Origin: Papio anubis
Taxonomy: Eukaryota > Chordata > Mammalia > Primates > Cercopithecidae
Reading direction: 5' to 3'
Assembly: GCF_008728515.1 (NCBI RefSeq)
Contig: NC_044991.1
Span: forward strand, 42,488,968-42,552,967
DNA length: 64,000 nucleotides
Shown: positions 22,730 to 35,015 of the stretch, one piece after another
How positions within the stretch are numbered: the stretch's first letter is position 1
How the letters are laid out: each line of letters starts with the position of its first letter
Program-made: the position numbers and the translations under genes
The notes under the pieces: generated by a model
Databases searched by the model: none
What the model was told of the DNA's origin: nothing
Seen by the model: the letters and a program-made list of their open reading frames with translations, nothing else

Positions 22730-23597
22730 TGAAAGTCCTATGTTACAGCTGTCTTGGTCAACAATCAAAAATCTATTTTTGTTGACTTCAGGGTCGAAAA
22801 AAGTCCTTTACAAGCTGACCTCCTAAAGGTAATCTCTCTATGTATTTTCACTGAAGCCAACTGTAGCTCACCCATCGAGGCATAAAGGAGTAAAGATGTA
22901 TATCTTTCACCAAGATATCTATTAATCCACAGTTGGGGGTTTCCTACCCCATAAATGTGATGACATATGTTCCATTAATCTTTTCCAGCATCATATCCAC
23001 TGCCCCTGAAGAGGGTGACACAGCGAAGCAGGTTTGGAGTATCTGCAGCCAACCTCCATTTTTCGCAGCTACCAGTCATAGGGCAGCTGACACAGCCAAG
23101 ATTATCCTGTGTTCAGTGATATGGGGAGAATGAATGGATTCTGATGAATGTAATTTGCTTCCCCAACAACCACCATTTAGAGATCTGGTGTGATGCAAGT
23201 GCTGCTTTAACTGAGGACTGATGGAGGGCTATCCTGGGTAAATATAGCCTGAGGGACAGCTGGGCTGAAGTCCCAGCCTTCATAAAAGAGAAATCAACAA
23301 TCTCACCAGTGCAGAGTTGGATATGGGATGATTTCATAAATTAGTGGCTGCTGCTAATAAGTGAATTAAATGTCAAGGCTTAAGTATCAAATTTGTAGAA
23401 AGACAGGTTTTGAGAGGGGGGAGGACCAGGATAAGTGAAGTTTCCTCAGTACTCAGAGTAACTCAAGGATACACAGAGCAGCAAAGGGAAGCGGTCACTA
23501 CGGATTAATTAAGAACAGGAAGTTGGGGTGTCTGGGTCCTAGTCCCTCCTCTCTCACCAAGTGAAGCAAAAGAGAACAATCTGCTCTTTTCCCAGCA
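22730..23597. other. intergenic stretch, nothing recognised
   Basis: Mixed-composition unique-looking sequence. Frames at 22933-23133 (plus) and 23113-23337 (minus) are unsupported. Confidence 0.5.
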
Positions 23598-23598
23598 T

Positions 23599-24220
23599 GT
23601 CAGTTTTCTGCTGCTACATGACAAATTGCCACAGATTTAATGGCTTAAAAAAACAACACTTTATTATCTCACAGTTTCACAGTTGGCTGAAAGTCCAGGT
23701 CCAACCTAATTGGGTCCTCTGCTTTGAGTCTCAAAAGCTGCAGTCAAAGGCTTGGAATCTTCTTCCAAGCGCATTTGAGCTTTTGACAGAATTTGATCCC
23801 TTGCAGTTGCAGGACTGAGGTCGCCATTTTCTTGCTAGGTGTTGACCACGGATGGCTTTTATCTTCTAGAGGCCACCTGCATTTCCTTGCCATATGATCC
23901 CCAAAGCAGTTCAGGACATGAGCGCTCTCTTTCTTCCAGGCCAGCAAGAGTGTGCCTCTATCACTTTCTCCACCTCCCACCTCTACGTTCCTTCTAAGAG
24001 CCCACCTAATTAGGTCAAGTCCTCCTGTTTGTAACTAGCCAGACTGATTCAATACCTTTATTCCCTCTGTGGAAATCTCTTTTCCTAATCAACAGAGTGA
24101 CTATCCCATCATATTTGAAAGCTCTACACACCCTGAAGGGGAGAAAACTGAACAAGGTGTGCACACCTAGGGGCGGTCATATTGGCATCTTGGAGGCTGT
24201 TTTGAACTTCAGCCTCCCAC
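23599..24220 (-). mobile_element. MLT1-family LTR, minus strand
   Basis: Starts with the complement of an MLT1 3' end (GTTTTCTGCTGCTACATGAC at 23603), then AACAACACTTTATTATCTCAC (23652), TTCTAGAGGCCACCTGCATTTCCTTGCC (23866-23893) and ends around CATCTTGGAGGCTGTTTTGAAC (24188-24209). About 620 bp and diverged. Confidence 0.8.
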
Positions 24221-24240
24221 ACCCAGATCCCTCCATGTAA

Positions 24241-24351
24241 CCAGCTGCCTGTGTCCCTACTTGACTTTACCATTTACCAGTGACCTTGAACAAGTTACTT
24301 AAGTTTTGTAAGTCTCAGTCTGCTCCTCTCTAAAATGGAGACATTGACCTG
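24241..24351 (+). repeat. MIR, 5' part (split by an LTR)
   Basis: CCAGTGACCTTGAACAAGTTACTTAAG...CTCAGTCTGCTCC...TAAAATGGAGAC (24277-24342) is a clear MIR core. The 3' part resumes at about 24911, after an inserted MLT1. Confidence 0.75.
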
Positions 24352-24910
24352 TGGGGGTTAGTGCCTTAAAACACACCTACTAATTAGCTCACAGTTCTGT
24401 AAGTCTAAAGTCTGACATTGCATGACTGGGTTCTGTCTATTCAGGGTGTTACAGGCTAAAATCAAGGTGTCAGCTGAATTGAGCCCTTGTCTGGAAGCTC
24501 AGGAGAGAAATCCACTTCTAAGCTCCTTTTTGTTGGTGGTAGAATTCAGTTCCTTGCTGTTGCAGGATGGGGGTCTTCATTTCCTTTCTGGTTGACAGCT
24601 GGAGGTCACTCTCAGCTCCTAGAGGCCTCCTGAATTCCTTGCCATGTTTCTGCCTCCATCCTCAAGCCAGCAAAGGCATGTCAACTCCTTCTCAATGTTG
24701 ACTCTCTGACTTCCTCCGTATTTGCTCCAAATTTAAAGAACTCATGTGATGAAGTTAGGCCCACCTGGATAATCTCCCTATTTTAAGATTTGAGACCTTA
24801 GTTAGGTCTTCAAAATCCCTTAGCAGTATTATGGTTTGGAAAATTGGGAGGTCTGTGTACACCATGAGTTCGGAATCTAGGAGATCATCTTAGAATCCTG
24901 CCTGCCACCG
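24352..24910 (-). mobile_element. MLT1-family LTR inserted in a MIR, minus strand
   Basis: GTGCCTTAAAACACACCTACTAATTAG (24361) is the complement of the MLT1 3' end. AGGCTAAAATCAAGGTGTCAGC (24451), TTCCTTGCCATGTTTCTGCC (24637) and GGCCCACCTGGATAATCTCCC (24758) follow, and the LTR ends near CCTGCCTGCCACCG (24910). Its position between two MIR halves shows the MIR was there first. Confidence 0.85.
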
Positions 24911-25022
24911 TTGATTATAATGACCACATAGAAATTCTACATAAAGTCCTCAGCAAAGGGCCTGACATAGAGTAAATGCTCCATAAACATCAGTTGCTTG
25001 CTTGCATAGTTATTATTCATAA
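24911..25022 (+). repeat. MIR, 3' part
   Basis: TAAAGTCCTCAGCAAAGGGCCTGACATAGAGTAAATGCTCCATAAACATC (24942-24991) is the MIR 3' end, in the same orientation as the 5' part on the far side of the MLT1. Confidence 0.75.
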
Positions 25023-25181
25023 GGTACCGAAAACACCTACCCTGGTGCTGGCATGAAGATAAAATCAGTGTTCACTTGGTCAGTCCTTTATTTCCACCCT
25101 GACCTTGTAAGCCAGGTTAAGACGAGGTGCAGCCAGATGAGAATATCGGGGACACTTTTTCTGTCTCTTATAGTGAAAATC

Positions 25182-25417
25182 ATTTTATTATTACTACTAT
25201 TATTATTATTTTAGAGACAGAATCTCATGCTGTCCTTCTGGCTGGAGTGCAGTGGTGCAAACACAGCTCACTGCAGCCTAGAACTCCTGAGCTCAAGGAG
25301 TCCTACCTCCTCAACCTCCTGAGTAGCTGGGTCTACAGGTGTGTGCCACACCATGCCTGGCTAATTTTTAAAAATTATTTGTAGAGACAGAGTCTTGCTA
25401 TGTTGCCCAGGCTGGTT
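25182..25417 (-). mobile_element. AluJ, truncated, minus strand
   Basis: Tail region reads as (ATT)n at 25187-25212; GAGACAGAATCTCATGCTGT, GAGCTCAAGGAGTCC and the ACAGGTGTGTGCCAC block follow. It stops at GCCCAGGCTGG (25415), so about 70 bp of the Alu 5' end is missing. J-type and old. Confidence 0.88.
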
Positions 25418-26542
25418 ATGAGAAATTCTATCTTAAAAGAAACATTCCTGAAAATAGCCCATAGTATATACAAGCAGCTCTGTTTTTGTCTGGTCATATC
25501 AGCCAATGAAACAAAGGGGAAACAGGTAAGCTGATAGTGGAGATGGTGTAACAGAAAAAAGATTTCGCAAGACCTCATAGGAGTCCCTATTCTGAGATTT
25601 TAATATCCTTGTCAAGTGTCACCGAATATCATTGTTTTGCTTCTTGAAGGTATTAGTATGGTCACACTTGTGCACACCACCACAGAACCTGCTACTTCAA
25701 TCTCCAGATCACAGAATGGGAAAATTTTTCTCCCCACGTTCCCGGAGATGTTTGGGTGAGTTGGAAAACATTGATAATCCATAAACTCTCAAAGGGCATT
25801 TTTGCATTTTAAAATTGCTTCTACATGCATAAAAAGGATCCTTTATTTTGGGGGGCTTTTTTGCAAAGCCCGTACATCTGTCATTACTCTGTGGCAGTAC
25901 AATTCAGAGGCTTCCTGGTTTGTTTTGATAAATTGCTCTTTTGGACTTTTCTTCAACTCAATAAGAAAAATGGCCATGCATCTGAGGAGCCAAGAGTTAT
26001 TTTGGCTTGAGCTGGAGGCTCATTCACACAAGTTAATTTCTGAGCCTGCCTCATATTGATCAAAATGGACACTTTCACAAATGACACATCTGTCGTGGTC
26101 CTTGAAGCTGCTCCATATGCTTAGCGTGGAACAGACGCATGCACACACACACAGGCTTAGGGCCTGCCGTTCTAAATTCTAGCACAGCAAGCATGACCTG
26201 TTCTGCCCTTGTATCCAAAGAGATGATCCTGGGAGAGACTGAGGGGAAATGCCAGTCAACGATAGAAAACGGGCTTTCTTTTCACGATTAAAGAGGAAGC
26301 TGCAGTGTGCTCCTGGTGGCTGCCCCTCCCTTCAGGACAATGCACATCATCCTTCCCTTGCTGGAGGTGCTGGTGACTGACAGCTCCAAGGAGTGGCTCT
26401 CAGAGGACTGTGCTCTGCTGAAGCAGGCACCTCACCCACACTGCTTCTCTCTTCCTAAAGTCAGCCTGCAGCCAATGACTGACTCATGCCGCAGCCTGAA
26501 GGCCCAGCTCCCTTCCCTCAAATTGATGCAGCTCTGAAGGCA
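25418..26542. other. intergenic stretch, nothing recognised
   Basis: No assigned element apart from a short CA run at 26139-26154. Small frames at 25802-26059 and 26307-26537 have no known motif. Confidence 0.5.
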
Positions 26543-26929
26543 TTTGTTCTGGGCAGAAGTGTGTCTCCCCAAATTCAGTCATTAAAGTCCTAACCCCCAG
26601 TACCTCAGAGTGTGACTGTATTTGAAGACAGAGTTTTGAAAGAAGTAATGCAGTAAAATGAGGTCACGGGGATAGGCCCTAATCCCATGTAATAGATATT
26701 CTCATCAGAAGAGGAGGTTTGGACAGACATGCACAGAGGGAAGACCATGTAAAGACACAGGGGGAAGACGGCCATCTGCCAGCCAAGGAGAGAAACCTCA
26801 GAAGAAATGTACCCTGCTGACACCTTCATATTTGCCTTCTAGCCTCCAGAGCTATGAGAAAATAAATTTCTGTTATTGAAGCTACCCAGTCTGTGGTACT
26901 TTACGATGGCAGCCTGAGTAGACTAAGAC
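26543..26929 (+). mobile_element. MLT1-family LTR, plus strand
   Basis: GCAGAAGTGTGTCTCCCC (26554), GTCCTAACCCCCAGTACCTCAG (26587), GACGGCCATCTGCCAGCCAAGG (26768) and TTTCTGTTATTGAAGCTACCC (26868) to GTAGACTAAGAC (26928). Nearly complete. Same subfamily as 11816-12200. Confidence 0.88.
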
Positions 26930-26934
26930 CTTTT

Positions 26935-27170
26935 CATATATCCTCCAGTTGGCTACAGTGATTGCAAGGTGGATAAATGCCCGCTCCTGAGCCCCTGTTG
27001 GGATCAACCAAAGCCTTGGCTGTGACCGGATCACAGTTCAACTTCTCCCAACCCTGCTTCTCATATGCTTCCTCTCTACCCAGGTACGAATCAGGAACAC
27101 GATCCAATAAACTTCCTACTTATAATTCCCTTCTCAGTCTACTTCCTTGGAAACTTGACCTATGACAACA
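26935..27170 (+). mobile_element. ERVL-like LTR 3' portion, plus strand
   Basis: GATCCAATAAACTTCC (AATAAA at 27106-27111), then CTTCTCAGTCTACTTCCTTGG and the terminal GACCTATGACAACA (27157-27170) form the R/U5-type end seen in ERVL LTRs. The upstream part is less clear. It directly follows the MLT1. Exact family not assigned. Confidence 0.55.
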
Positions 27171-28250
27171 ACCCCCTGATTTTGACCATCTGAATTATTT
27201 TCTTCCTATGCCCACTTTCTCCATCATTTCCATGTTCCGAGTGGCAGCAGCCAATCACACATGAAGCTGGCCACCTGAGCTCTGTCCAGCAGTGACTGCT
27301 ACCCGCTCCTTGCTTACTAGTAATTTCAGGAGTGATCATATTTGGCATTTGGCTGACCAGTGGTAAGAAGTCAGGACTTATTTTGTAAAAGAGCGTTCAA
27401 AGTCAATATACGCTATACATGTAACCCTAACAAAGTAACAGCAGATTTGTTGAGATTGGGGCCCCATCTGACACTCACCATTGGGAAACACGTCTCTCAA
27501 AGTTCTCTGTGGACTCTGTTCTAAGGACAGGAAACTGGCTCTGAGGGCAACTGTGCAGTGACTGCCATTAGCAGTGAGGGTAAATCTCACACGGCCAGAG
27601 TCACCCAGAGCCAAGACACACCTCTGCAAATGTCTATCTTGCCTAATGCTAGGTAGATCCTTCTGGAGAAGACTTATAGATAGACTTCTATGTGAGAAAT
27701 GGATTACTTGCTGGTTTGTTAGCAAATCCATAAAAGATAAGCAGGCCCTCACAGTCTGGAGGTGTGACAGCACTGAGGTGCCCTGCTCAGGTCCCCATGG
27801 GTCTAAGTAGTAAGTGTGAGCCAGATAATGGCCAAGCACCTGCACTTCTTCGCCTGAGGGCTTTCATAGTGCTGGCAGGCTCTGAGCAAACATCTAGTGA
27901 GCTGGAGTTTGGAAAATTAATGCCTGTCACCCTGGCAGCCTCAACCAAAGACTGACAAGAGTTGATGTTTAAATCCCCCTGTTCGATCACCCCTGGGGGA
28001 GAGATCCCAGAGTTCTCCAGAGGGATAAATGCCTGGTTGCCCAGGGTGGTGCTCTTGGGGGCATGCTGTGTGTCAGCTCTCCTCACCTCTGCATGGTCCA
28101 CAGATAATCTACCTGCACTCTAATGCTTGTCTTAGGTTCTGCTTTTGGGAGAATCCAAATCAACAAGTGAGGAGACAATTAGTCAGATATCCACTTCATC
28201 TCTCAACATTCAGCCTATCAAGTGTTAATTCAATATAATTCATCTTCTTA
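27171..28250. other. intergenic stretch with a 155-codon antisense frame
   Basis: Composition is nearer balanced than the flanks. A minus-strand frame at 27845-27378 is open for 155 codons but begins at GTG, shows no known domain and lacks a clear coding codon bias. No transposon assigned with confidence. Confidence 0.45.
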
Positions 28251-28520
28251 CTCTGATAAGGTACAGGCTCCTGCCTATACTTTGTCATCACTCCCGTGTT
28301 GCCCTCGGTACCCTTATACGAAGAAGACAATGCCAGGAATAGGTCTCCTGACTCAAACCTCTCCCTCACCATCTAGTCTGTGACATGAAATTACCCTTCC
28401 AACCATGGAGCCATTGTTTATCCAGCACACATGCAGCGCTCATGTCTCCTCCAACCCAGCTGCAAACCCCTATTGTCTATTTCATCCTCCTGCTTCTCAG
28501 AAAGCTCTGCTTCCTCTTTC
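28250..28520 (+). repeat. possible L2 fragment
   Basis: CTCCTGACTCAAACCTCTCCC, CCAACCATGGAGCCATTG and CTCCTGCTTCTCAGAAAGCTC occur in an order reminiscent of the L2 3' half. Very diverged. Confidence 0.35.
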
Positions 28521-29200
28521 TTTTATTTGATTAAGAACATCTGCAGAGGTGGTTCAGAGACAAAAGTTAATAATTACTTTCTTTGTTGCAGTAATTAAAA
28601 ATTTCAAGGAAGAATTGTCATTCATTGCTGCTTATGAGGTTGCCCAGAGAGGATAGTGCTTTATAAAGCCAACACATCATGACTTTCAAAAGATGCCGTC
28701 ACTGGGAGGAACAAAAATCTCCACTCAAAATGACAATGCTATGCCAAGTCACAAGGTGGCTCTGCAACCTGGTCACGATGCTTGAAGGAACGGGGCCCAC
28801 TGCATAACCGTGCAATCCTACTGTGCCTTATCATTTTCTCAACATTTCCATTAGCATCTGACGTGCACCGCAGATGTCATTTACAGTTCAAAGGAAGCTC
28901 ATTAACATATCTTCCAAAAGAGCATTTTTGTGAGGACAAAAGCTGTTTTTCTCAAGCTGATGTCCCTCCCACTCCTGCAAGAAAGAATCCTTTTGTTCAA
29001 AAGGCAAACCTCAAGAGAACAATCTCCCTTGAGTAATTTTCCATAGGTTCATGTCCTCTACAATGTGAAACAGAAAACCAAAAGCATTCTGGTGGCAGCA
29101 GTGCTGTGTGTGTGAGCATGTGTGTGCGTGTGTGCATATAAAAGAAAAGAAAGAAAATGGTGAGTTACATCTGTGCCTCTCCTATTAGCCACCCCATCCT
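28521..29200. other. intergenic stretch, nothing recognised
   Basis: Includes a TG-rich degenerate repeat at 29102-29140. The remainder looks unique; 28540-28790 has no repeat signature. Confidence 0.5.
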
Positions 29201-29360
29201 GTTCCAAACCTTTGATTGTCACTTTATATCTTTATGAACTTGTAGCTATTTCATATCATCTCCCTCTTTAAATGCCAGATAGAGGAACGTGTCCCTCAAC
29301 TAGACTGTAGATCCCTGGAAGAGACACCCCTTCTTAGTCATCTTTCCACCTTGCAATAAG
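29200..29360 (+). repeat. possible L2 fragment
   Basis: CTCAACTAGACTGTAGATCCCTGGAAGAG (29297-29325) matches the L2 block around the stretch before its 3' end. The rest is weak. Confidence 0.4.
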
Positions 29361-32329
29361 TGTAGCCAACTGGAGGATATAAGAAAAGGTCTGTCATATC
29401 TCTCCACTGTATCAATGGGCTCTGAGTGACCTAATTATGACTACTAACTGACTTAGGGACCCCAAAAAGAAAGACCATTTGAGGAAAGAGGTAGAAACAT
29501 GGACCCCCTGGCTTTCTCTCTGAGGAAGAAATAGCCTTTCCTCTCCTCCCTCTTACCCTCTGTAGGTTGTCCATCCTCCACAACATTGTCTGCTTCATAT
29601 TTTGAAAATTGAATTCACAACTTCCAGTGGTCTTATCAATTACTTAAGTGCTTTTCAAATGTTTATCTGCAAATACTCCTGAGAGCTACTAAGTCTCCCT
29701 CGGGAACCTGGGATGATACCCAAAATGCCCCCTACAAAATTTTATTTAATTTTGGGTTTTGCCACATGGTCTTTTAGTAATGTAGTATCTATAATATTCA
29801 TGCTCGGCTGTATATAAAAATAATGTTTTTCTTCCTAATCGTTACTAATCCTTGATGAAGATGACCCCTGCTTGTACAGTGACTTTGGCCTCTCTCCGGC
29901 ACACTGCACCAGATTCTGCATGGGGGCTGGGAATCCATTCCAGGCAGAAAATCATGACTTAGTGGCATGGAGCCAGAATGCATGGTGTATTGGTACATTT
30001 GCATGGTTGGGGGGTGGAGGGGGAAGAGAGAGAGAGAGAGAGAGAGACAGATTCAGATGTTTCAAGATATTTTAACTTCCAAAGGAATTTCTCCTTCAGC
30101 TATTATAGTCTTAAGGTAAAATTCAGTCTTATAAACTTTACATTTTAAAACAACATTTATTATGAATATCAAAATCTTCTCAAGGGAATGGGAAGGGAAA
30201 AAAAACAATTAATAGTTATTGAACACTTCTCTGCTACACTCTGAGGTATGTTGGTTCCTATGTGTAAGGTAAAGCCACACTGAACACTACCTGAGAAAAA
30301 ACAATTATGATACTAATTTTGTAGTAAGACAGTCTTTTTTACCCTTTTAAGCACAATGAACAATTAAAACAATGACAAAAGAATAACCAAATAAAAACAA
30401 AAACGTAAAAAGAAGGAAGAGAAAACTATAGCAGAGAAATGTCAACTGCATGTCAACCTTTTCTCACTGGGGGCATACGGAAAAAAGAACACTAACAGTC
30501 AGGTATCCACTAAGATTATTTTAATAGAGGGTAATAGAATGATGGCTTTCTGAAAACAGCCAACAGATGTCCCACCCATTATACTAATCTTGTTATATAA
30601 CGTCTGCTGCTGTAATCCCTTAAAAATTTATTTTCTAAACTCGATTCTGCTCCAGCATCTGTGACGCTAAATGCTGCAGTGGCTGTTTCCTGGTTTTCAC
30701 TGATGTTTCCAATGCCAGTTACAGGTCAAAATTTAAGGCCAGTCAAAATAAAGCCTTGGTTTGCATTTCAGCAGGAAAACGATGCTTTATTTGCATTTGT
30801 GCTGTATCCAATAATGTTTTATCCAACCATCTTTCAGCAGGAGCAGAAGTGTCCAAATTGCAAAGATATGCAAGTGGAATTGGCATATTGGCACAATTTA
30901 GAGTAACCACTCAATTGCTTAGAGAGATACATTCCTAAAATAATACTGCCAAAAGTCCACTCTAAACCATCTACCTTAAGTATGCATTTGTTCCACGAGC
31001 TTAGCCGAATGATTTATTCATTAAAAACAAACCAATCCTCTATGTTATACTTTTGTAAAGGTTGAGGAGAAGAAAGCTATACTTTAATTCTGTGAACAGT
31101 TGTAAAAAATATTTGGAAAGATTCACTGATGATGTATTCATTGAAAAACTTTAACAAGGATTCTACTTTTTTCTATATAATTTAATTTCTGAGTTGTGAA
31201 ACAGATACATTCTGGAAAACAAATTATTTAAAATGTACCTAGATCCTAAATTACATCTTTGGGAAACTGGATGTGAAGAAACCATATATATACCATATAT
31301 ATATATATACATTTTAACTATGTCAGGTCCACTTTAGAAAAAGCTATTGTTTTTAAGGAGTTATTTTGCTGTTTTTCTCTTGATGCTGAGGGTCTCGCTG
31401 CTACCATGTTGGGTCACCATATGTTCTAGTCATGTGGCAGCCTGGATGTTTTCTATCTCAGCAGCTTTGACCTTTCACCATGCTTTTTCTCTAGCCAGTG
31501 GGTGTGAGTTTGTTAACAGGATGGCTCTAGACTGCATGAGCCATGGCTTACGTAAAGCTTCTTATGGCATATTCTTGATACTGCTTAGTCATGGAAAAAC
31601 CATTTTTTCCCTTTGGTGTCCAACCAGGAAATTCCTTTGTTCTGCCAAAAATGGACTAAAGCCACATCATCATTGCCACTCACAGTGAAAATGCAGTAGA
31701 AAGAAAAGTCAGGATAACTAGATGAGAGAAAATCGCTGCTGTCTCAAGTCAATAAAAGTGTGTGATGCCTTCATTTTGTAGACTACATTGGAGGAGTGGG
31801 GCAAACTAACACAGGAATCAATTGAAAAGAACTAATTAAAGCAACTAACGAAAGTCTGTGACATCCCAGGCAGTCTAGTGTGGGACAAAATCAGTGAGGG
31901 AACCTATGAGATTATTTCACAATGTTTACCATGAAGTATCCTCAAAGGCTGAATATTCTAAATGGGGACCCTTCCACACTCCAGTTTATGGAGGATAGCC
32001 TGAGAAGTTCTGGTCAATTGCAAAGTTTCCTTAAACATACATCTTTTATTTTAAAACTGCATTCCATATTTTACAATTCTACCCAATTATTTATATGTTT
32101 ATATCTATGTTAGGATACAAAGTGTTTCTTACCCTAAATACTTATATAAAATTGAAGCTCCTAGAAGAAATAGCATTTTTACTCTCTGACTTCAAGTCTA
32201 CCCAGTCCATGTGGAAAACCTGTTTTAGACAGGCCATGTGGCTTAAAAAAAAGGTGTTCTGTTTTGTGGGAGAGGGGGTTCGGATCAAGAGAAAAGGCTT
32301 AAATTTCATCGGTCACAATTTTGTGTGTG
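29361..32329. other. about 3 kb with only simple repeats recognised
   Basis: (GA)n at 30024-30047 and (TA)n-rich sequence at 31285-31312 are the only repeats seen. The 113-residue plus frame at 31347-31688 and other short frames have no domains. Old repeats below visual recognition may be present. Confidence 0.5.
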
Positions 32330-32530
32330 GGATTGGCCACTTTCAGTGAATCACTTAACTTCTCTAAACTCAATGTTTTCATCAGTTAAATAGGGCTAAT
32401 AATAGACCAATACTGTAGGGTAGGGTTGTCTAGAATATTCAAAGAAATGATGTGTGTGAAGTAATTATCACATAGCAACTGTTGAAAATATGGTGGCTAT
32501 CACTCTTATCAAGGTTTAATTTGGTCTGCA
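32330..32530 (+). repeat. MIR
   Basis: GTGAATCACTTAACTTCTCTAAACTCAATG...ATCAGTTAAATAGGGCTAATAATAG (32346-32405) then CACATAGCAACTG near the 3' end fit MIR in the plus direction. Confidence 0.75.
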
Positions 32531-33004
32531 TGCAAAACTATTATTGGACATGTTTAGGTTGCTGTGCTTACTGAAATTGAAGGCCAAGATAAAATTTTGT
32601 GAATTCTTAATACACTTATCTAGTTTACTCCCATTCATGGTGGCCTCTTTCCTTTGTACTTTGACAGGAGGTTACTGCCACAAGTAAGATTATTCCTTGC
32701 TATGCTGCTTTCCATGACTCAGTTCCTTGATCAAGGTGAGCCCAGTAGAGAAAGGCACTACATCTTCTACATCTTTTCCTGCCCAAAACCAGTTTTCAAA
32801 CTGTAGTGAGCAGAAATCTTCTAGGGTGCTTAGCAAACATCCTAGTTACTGACTCTCTTCATAGATAGAACTCTCAATATAGAGAGTTGTGTGTTTGAAG
32901 TGGTGCTGAGAATCAGAAGTTTTAAGGAGTATTCCTCAGTCCTGGACATTTTTATGAAGGTGATCAGAGATTCTTCAAGTGATCTTATAAGAATAGCAGT
33001 CATT

Positions 33005-33150
33005 GGAATTAGGATCTGCCTTAATCTAGCATGACCTCAACTTTACTAATTAAATCTGCAAAGGCTCTGTTCCAAATAGGGTCACATTCTGAGATGTCAG
33101 TACACATGAATTTAGTAGGAACATACTCTTCAACTCAGTGTACCTCCCAA
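33005..33150 (-). mobile_element. MLT1-like LTR fragment, minus strand
   Basis: GACCTCAACTTTACTAATTAAATCTGC then CCAAATAGGGTCACATTCTGAG (33034-33094) is the complement of the 5' half of an MLT1-type LTR. Partial. Confidence 0.6.
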
Positions 33151-33589
33151 ACCTTGACTTTGAGAGCCGTTGTTTCACCAACTAGAGTATGGTGTGAAAG
33201 AGTGCCATGGAGTGTGATGTCACTTATGAGTCTTCTAGGTAATTGTTAATTACTGTTTAATGTAATTTTCATAAAATAACCTTCTTGCAACATATTTTAA
33301 TGCTTTCTGTAAAAAGGCTATCCTTCATCATGATATTTCTGATAAAAAAATCTGCTGCTGGCATGTATCCTGGTGTTTAATGGGGCATTTTTTACTGCCT
33401 TGCAGTTTTCCTTATCCTTTTACGTGCCATTGTGTATCAAATATAGAGCTGACACTCAATCAATATTGAGTTGAATGTATACATTTATTCTGCAAACAAT
33501 GGTGGGGGTTGAGGAGGACACAGGATGTGTAAGACAGAAATTGTCTTGTTTTCCAGGAGACTTTCCTGGACAGAAAAGATAAGTCCCTT

Positions 33590-33825
33590 CATAAATAGTA
33601 CAACATCAGGTGTACAGTGCAGTCTGGGAGCTTGCTTACAAATCCCACTGTCACCACTTACTAGTTGCATAATCTTGGGCAAGTTGCTTAACTTCACTAA
33701 AGCTCAGTTTTCATGTCCATAAAATGGGGATTACATGTTCAACTACCTCACTAGGCTGCCTGGGGGAGTAAATGAATTAATGTCTGCGTTGTGTTGAGCA
33801 CACAGCAAATGCTCACTAAATGCCG
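33590..33825 (+). repeat. MIR, nearly complete
   Basis: ACCACTTACTAGTTGCATAATCTTGGGCAAGTTGCTTAACTTC...TAAAATGGGGATTAC...AGCAAATGCTCACTAAATG (33653-33822). One of the best preserved MIRs in the window, including a recognisable 5' tRNA-derived part. Confidence 0.88.
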
Positions 33826-33869
33826 GGACCCAGGGGAAGAAAGGATGCTTGATAGGTTGATGATGGCAT

Positions 33870-33990
33870 TTTATGTGTTCATCATGTTTCCCACCTGGAT
33901 TATAAGCTTCCTGACTGCAGGGAGCTCATAATTATATTATCATAGCATCTCTCATAACTCTTGGCAGACCTGCTCCTCCTAGGGGATTTG
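33870..33990 (+). repeat. L2 3' fragment
   Basis: CCCACCTGGATTATAAGCTTCCTGACTGCAGGGAGC (33890-33925) is an L2-type block. It follows a MIR directly. Confidence 0.55.
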
Positions 33991-35015
33991 TATAATGTCA
34001 CCAAATGCAGTCCTAGTGAGTTGATTCATTGAGTGATTCTGTCAGTCCCTTTATTGGCAATACCAGCGAAACGCTTACATGTTCTAGGTTTCTGCTCCTA
34101 TTCATAGTTTTCTCTTTAAGAAATGTACATTTTTGCTACTCAAATATGTGCAGGCATGCTAGATGTTTGGCAAGAGAGAATACTAGAGTGAGCTGGGCTG
34201 TAAGGGGTAGGGTTGAGATTATGCATATAAGGCAATAGTAGGGATGAGTGATTGTGAAAGAGGATGCTTCATATTCCTGACTTTAAAACCATGAAACAAC
34301 GACCATTACCAATGTCCAGCTTACAAAGGTTACAGCATGATTTGTCATAAAAATTCAGGAGTGTCAGCGAGCAATGCAAATTGCAGGTGTTAATTACACG
34401 TTTCTCATTTTCCTGGAGTGGCTGGACTTTCCTCTCAGTTGCAGCTTTCTGATCATGCACATAATGTTTTGTTACTTTTGCTTTGATGTAATTATTATGA
34501 TATTGATTTTTTAAATGGGCCCATGGTAGAAATTCTACACATATGCCAAAAAACTTCTACCATGACTTTTACATTTGCACTTCAGAAATTATCCTAAATA
34601 CCCTGCTGGATCCTTGAAGTTAATTGATTTTCAGCTAGTTAATTTGGTCCACAACACCAAAATACCTCCTGCATAAATTCACTTAAGTATCAGTTATTGT
34701 GAATAGGCCTATTTATTTAGCAGAAGTCACTTTATTATGCTGTTTCAAAAGCAAAAGCACTGGAGGGAAAATATCACACAGAATTAATATAACTGTATCA
34801 ACACACGAACATGAAGTGGTATAAACCATCTACATGAAAAATGTCAGTCTGCTCACAGTGCACATTTACAAAAAGTGGTAATCACACTTTACCTAAATAA
34901 CAAAGTAGAGTCAACTTCCAGGAATGAGCTCCTGCCTTCTTTGAACTTGTTCTTACCCAGTCAGTTAGTAAGAATAGGGAAATGGTGATGATAAATGCAT
35001 ATAATAACAAGGCCA
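33991..35015. other. intergenic stretch, nothing recognised
   Basis: No transposon, RNA gene or supported frame. Confidence 0.5.

Noticed and set aside
33636..33680. tRNA-like sequence
   Set aside because: It is the tRNA-derived head of a MIR element, too diverged to fold or be transcribed as a tRNA.
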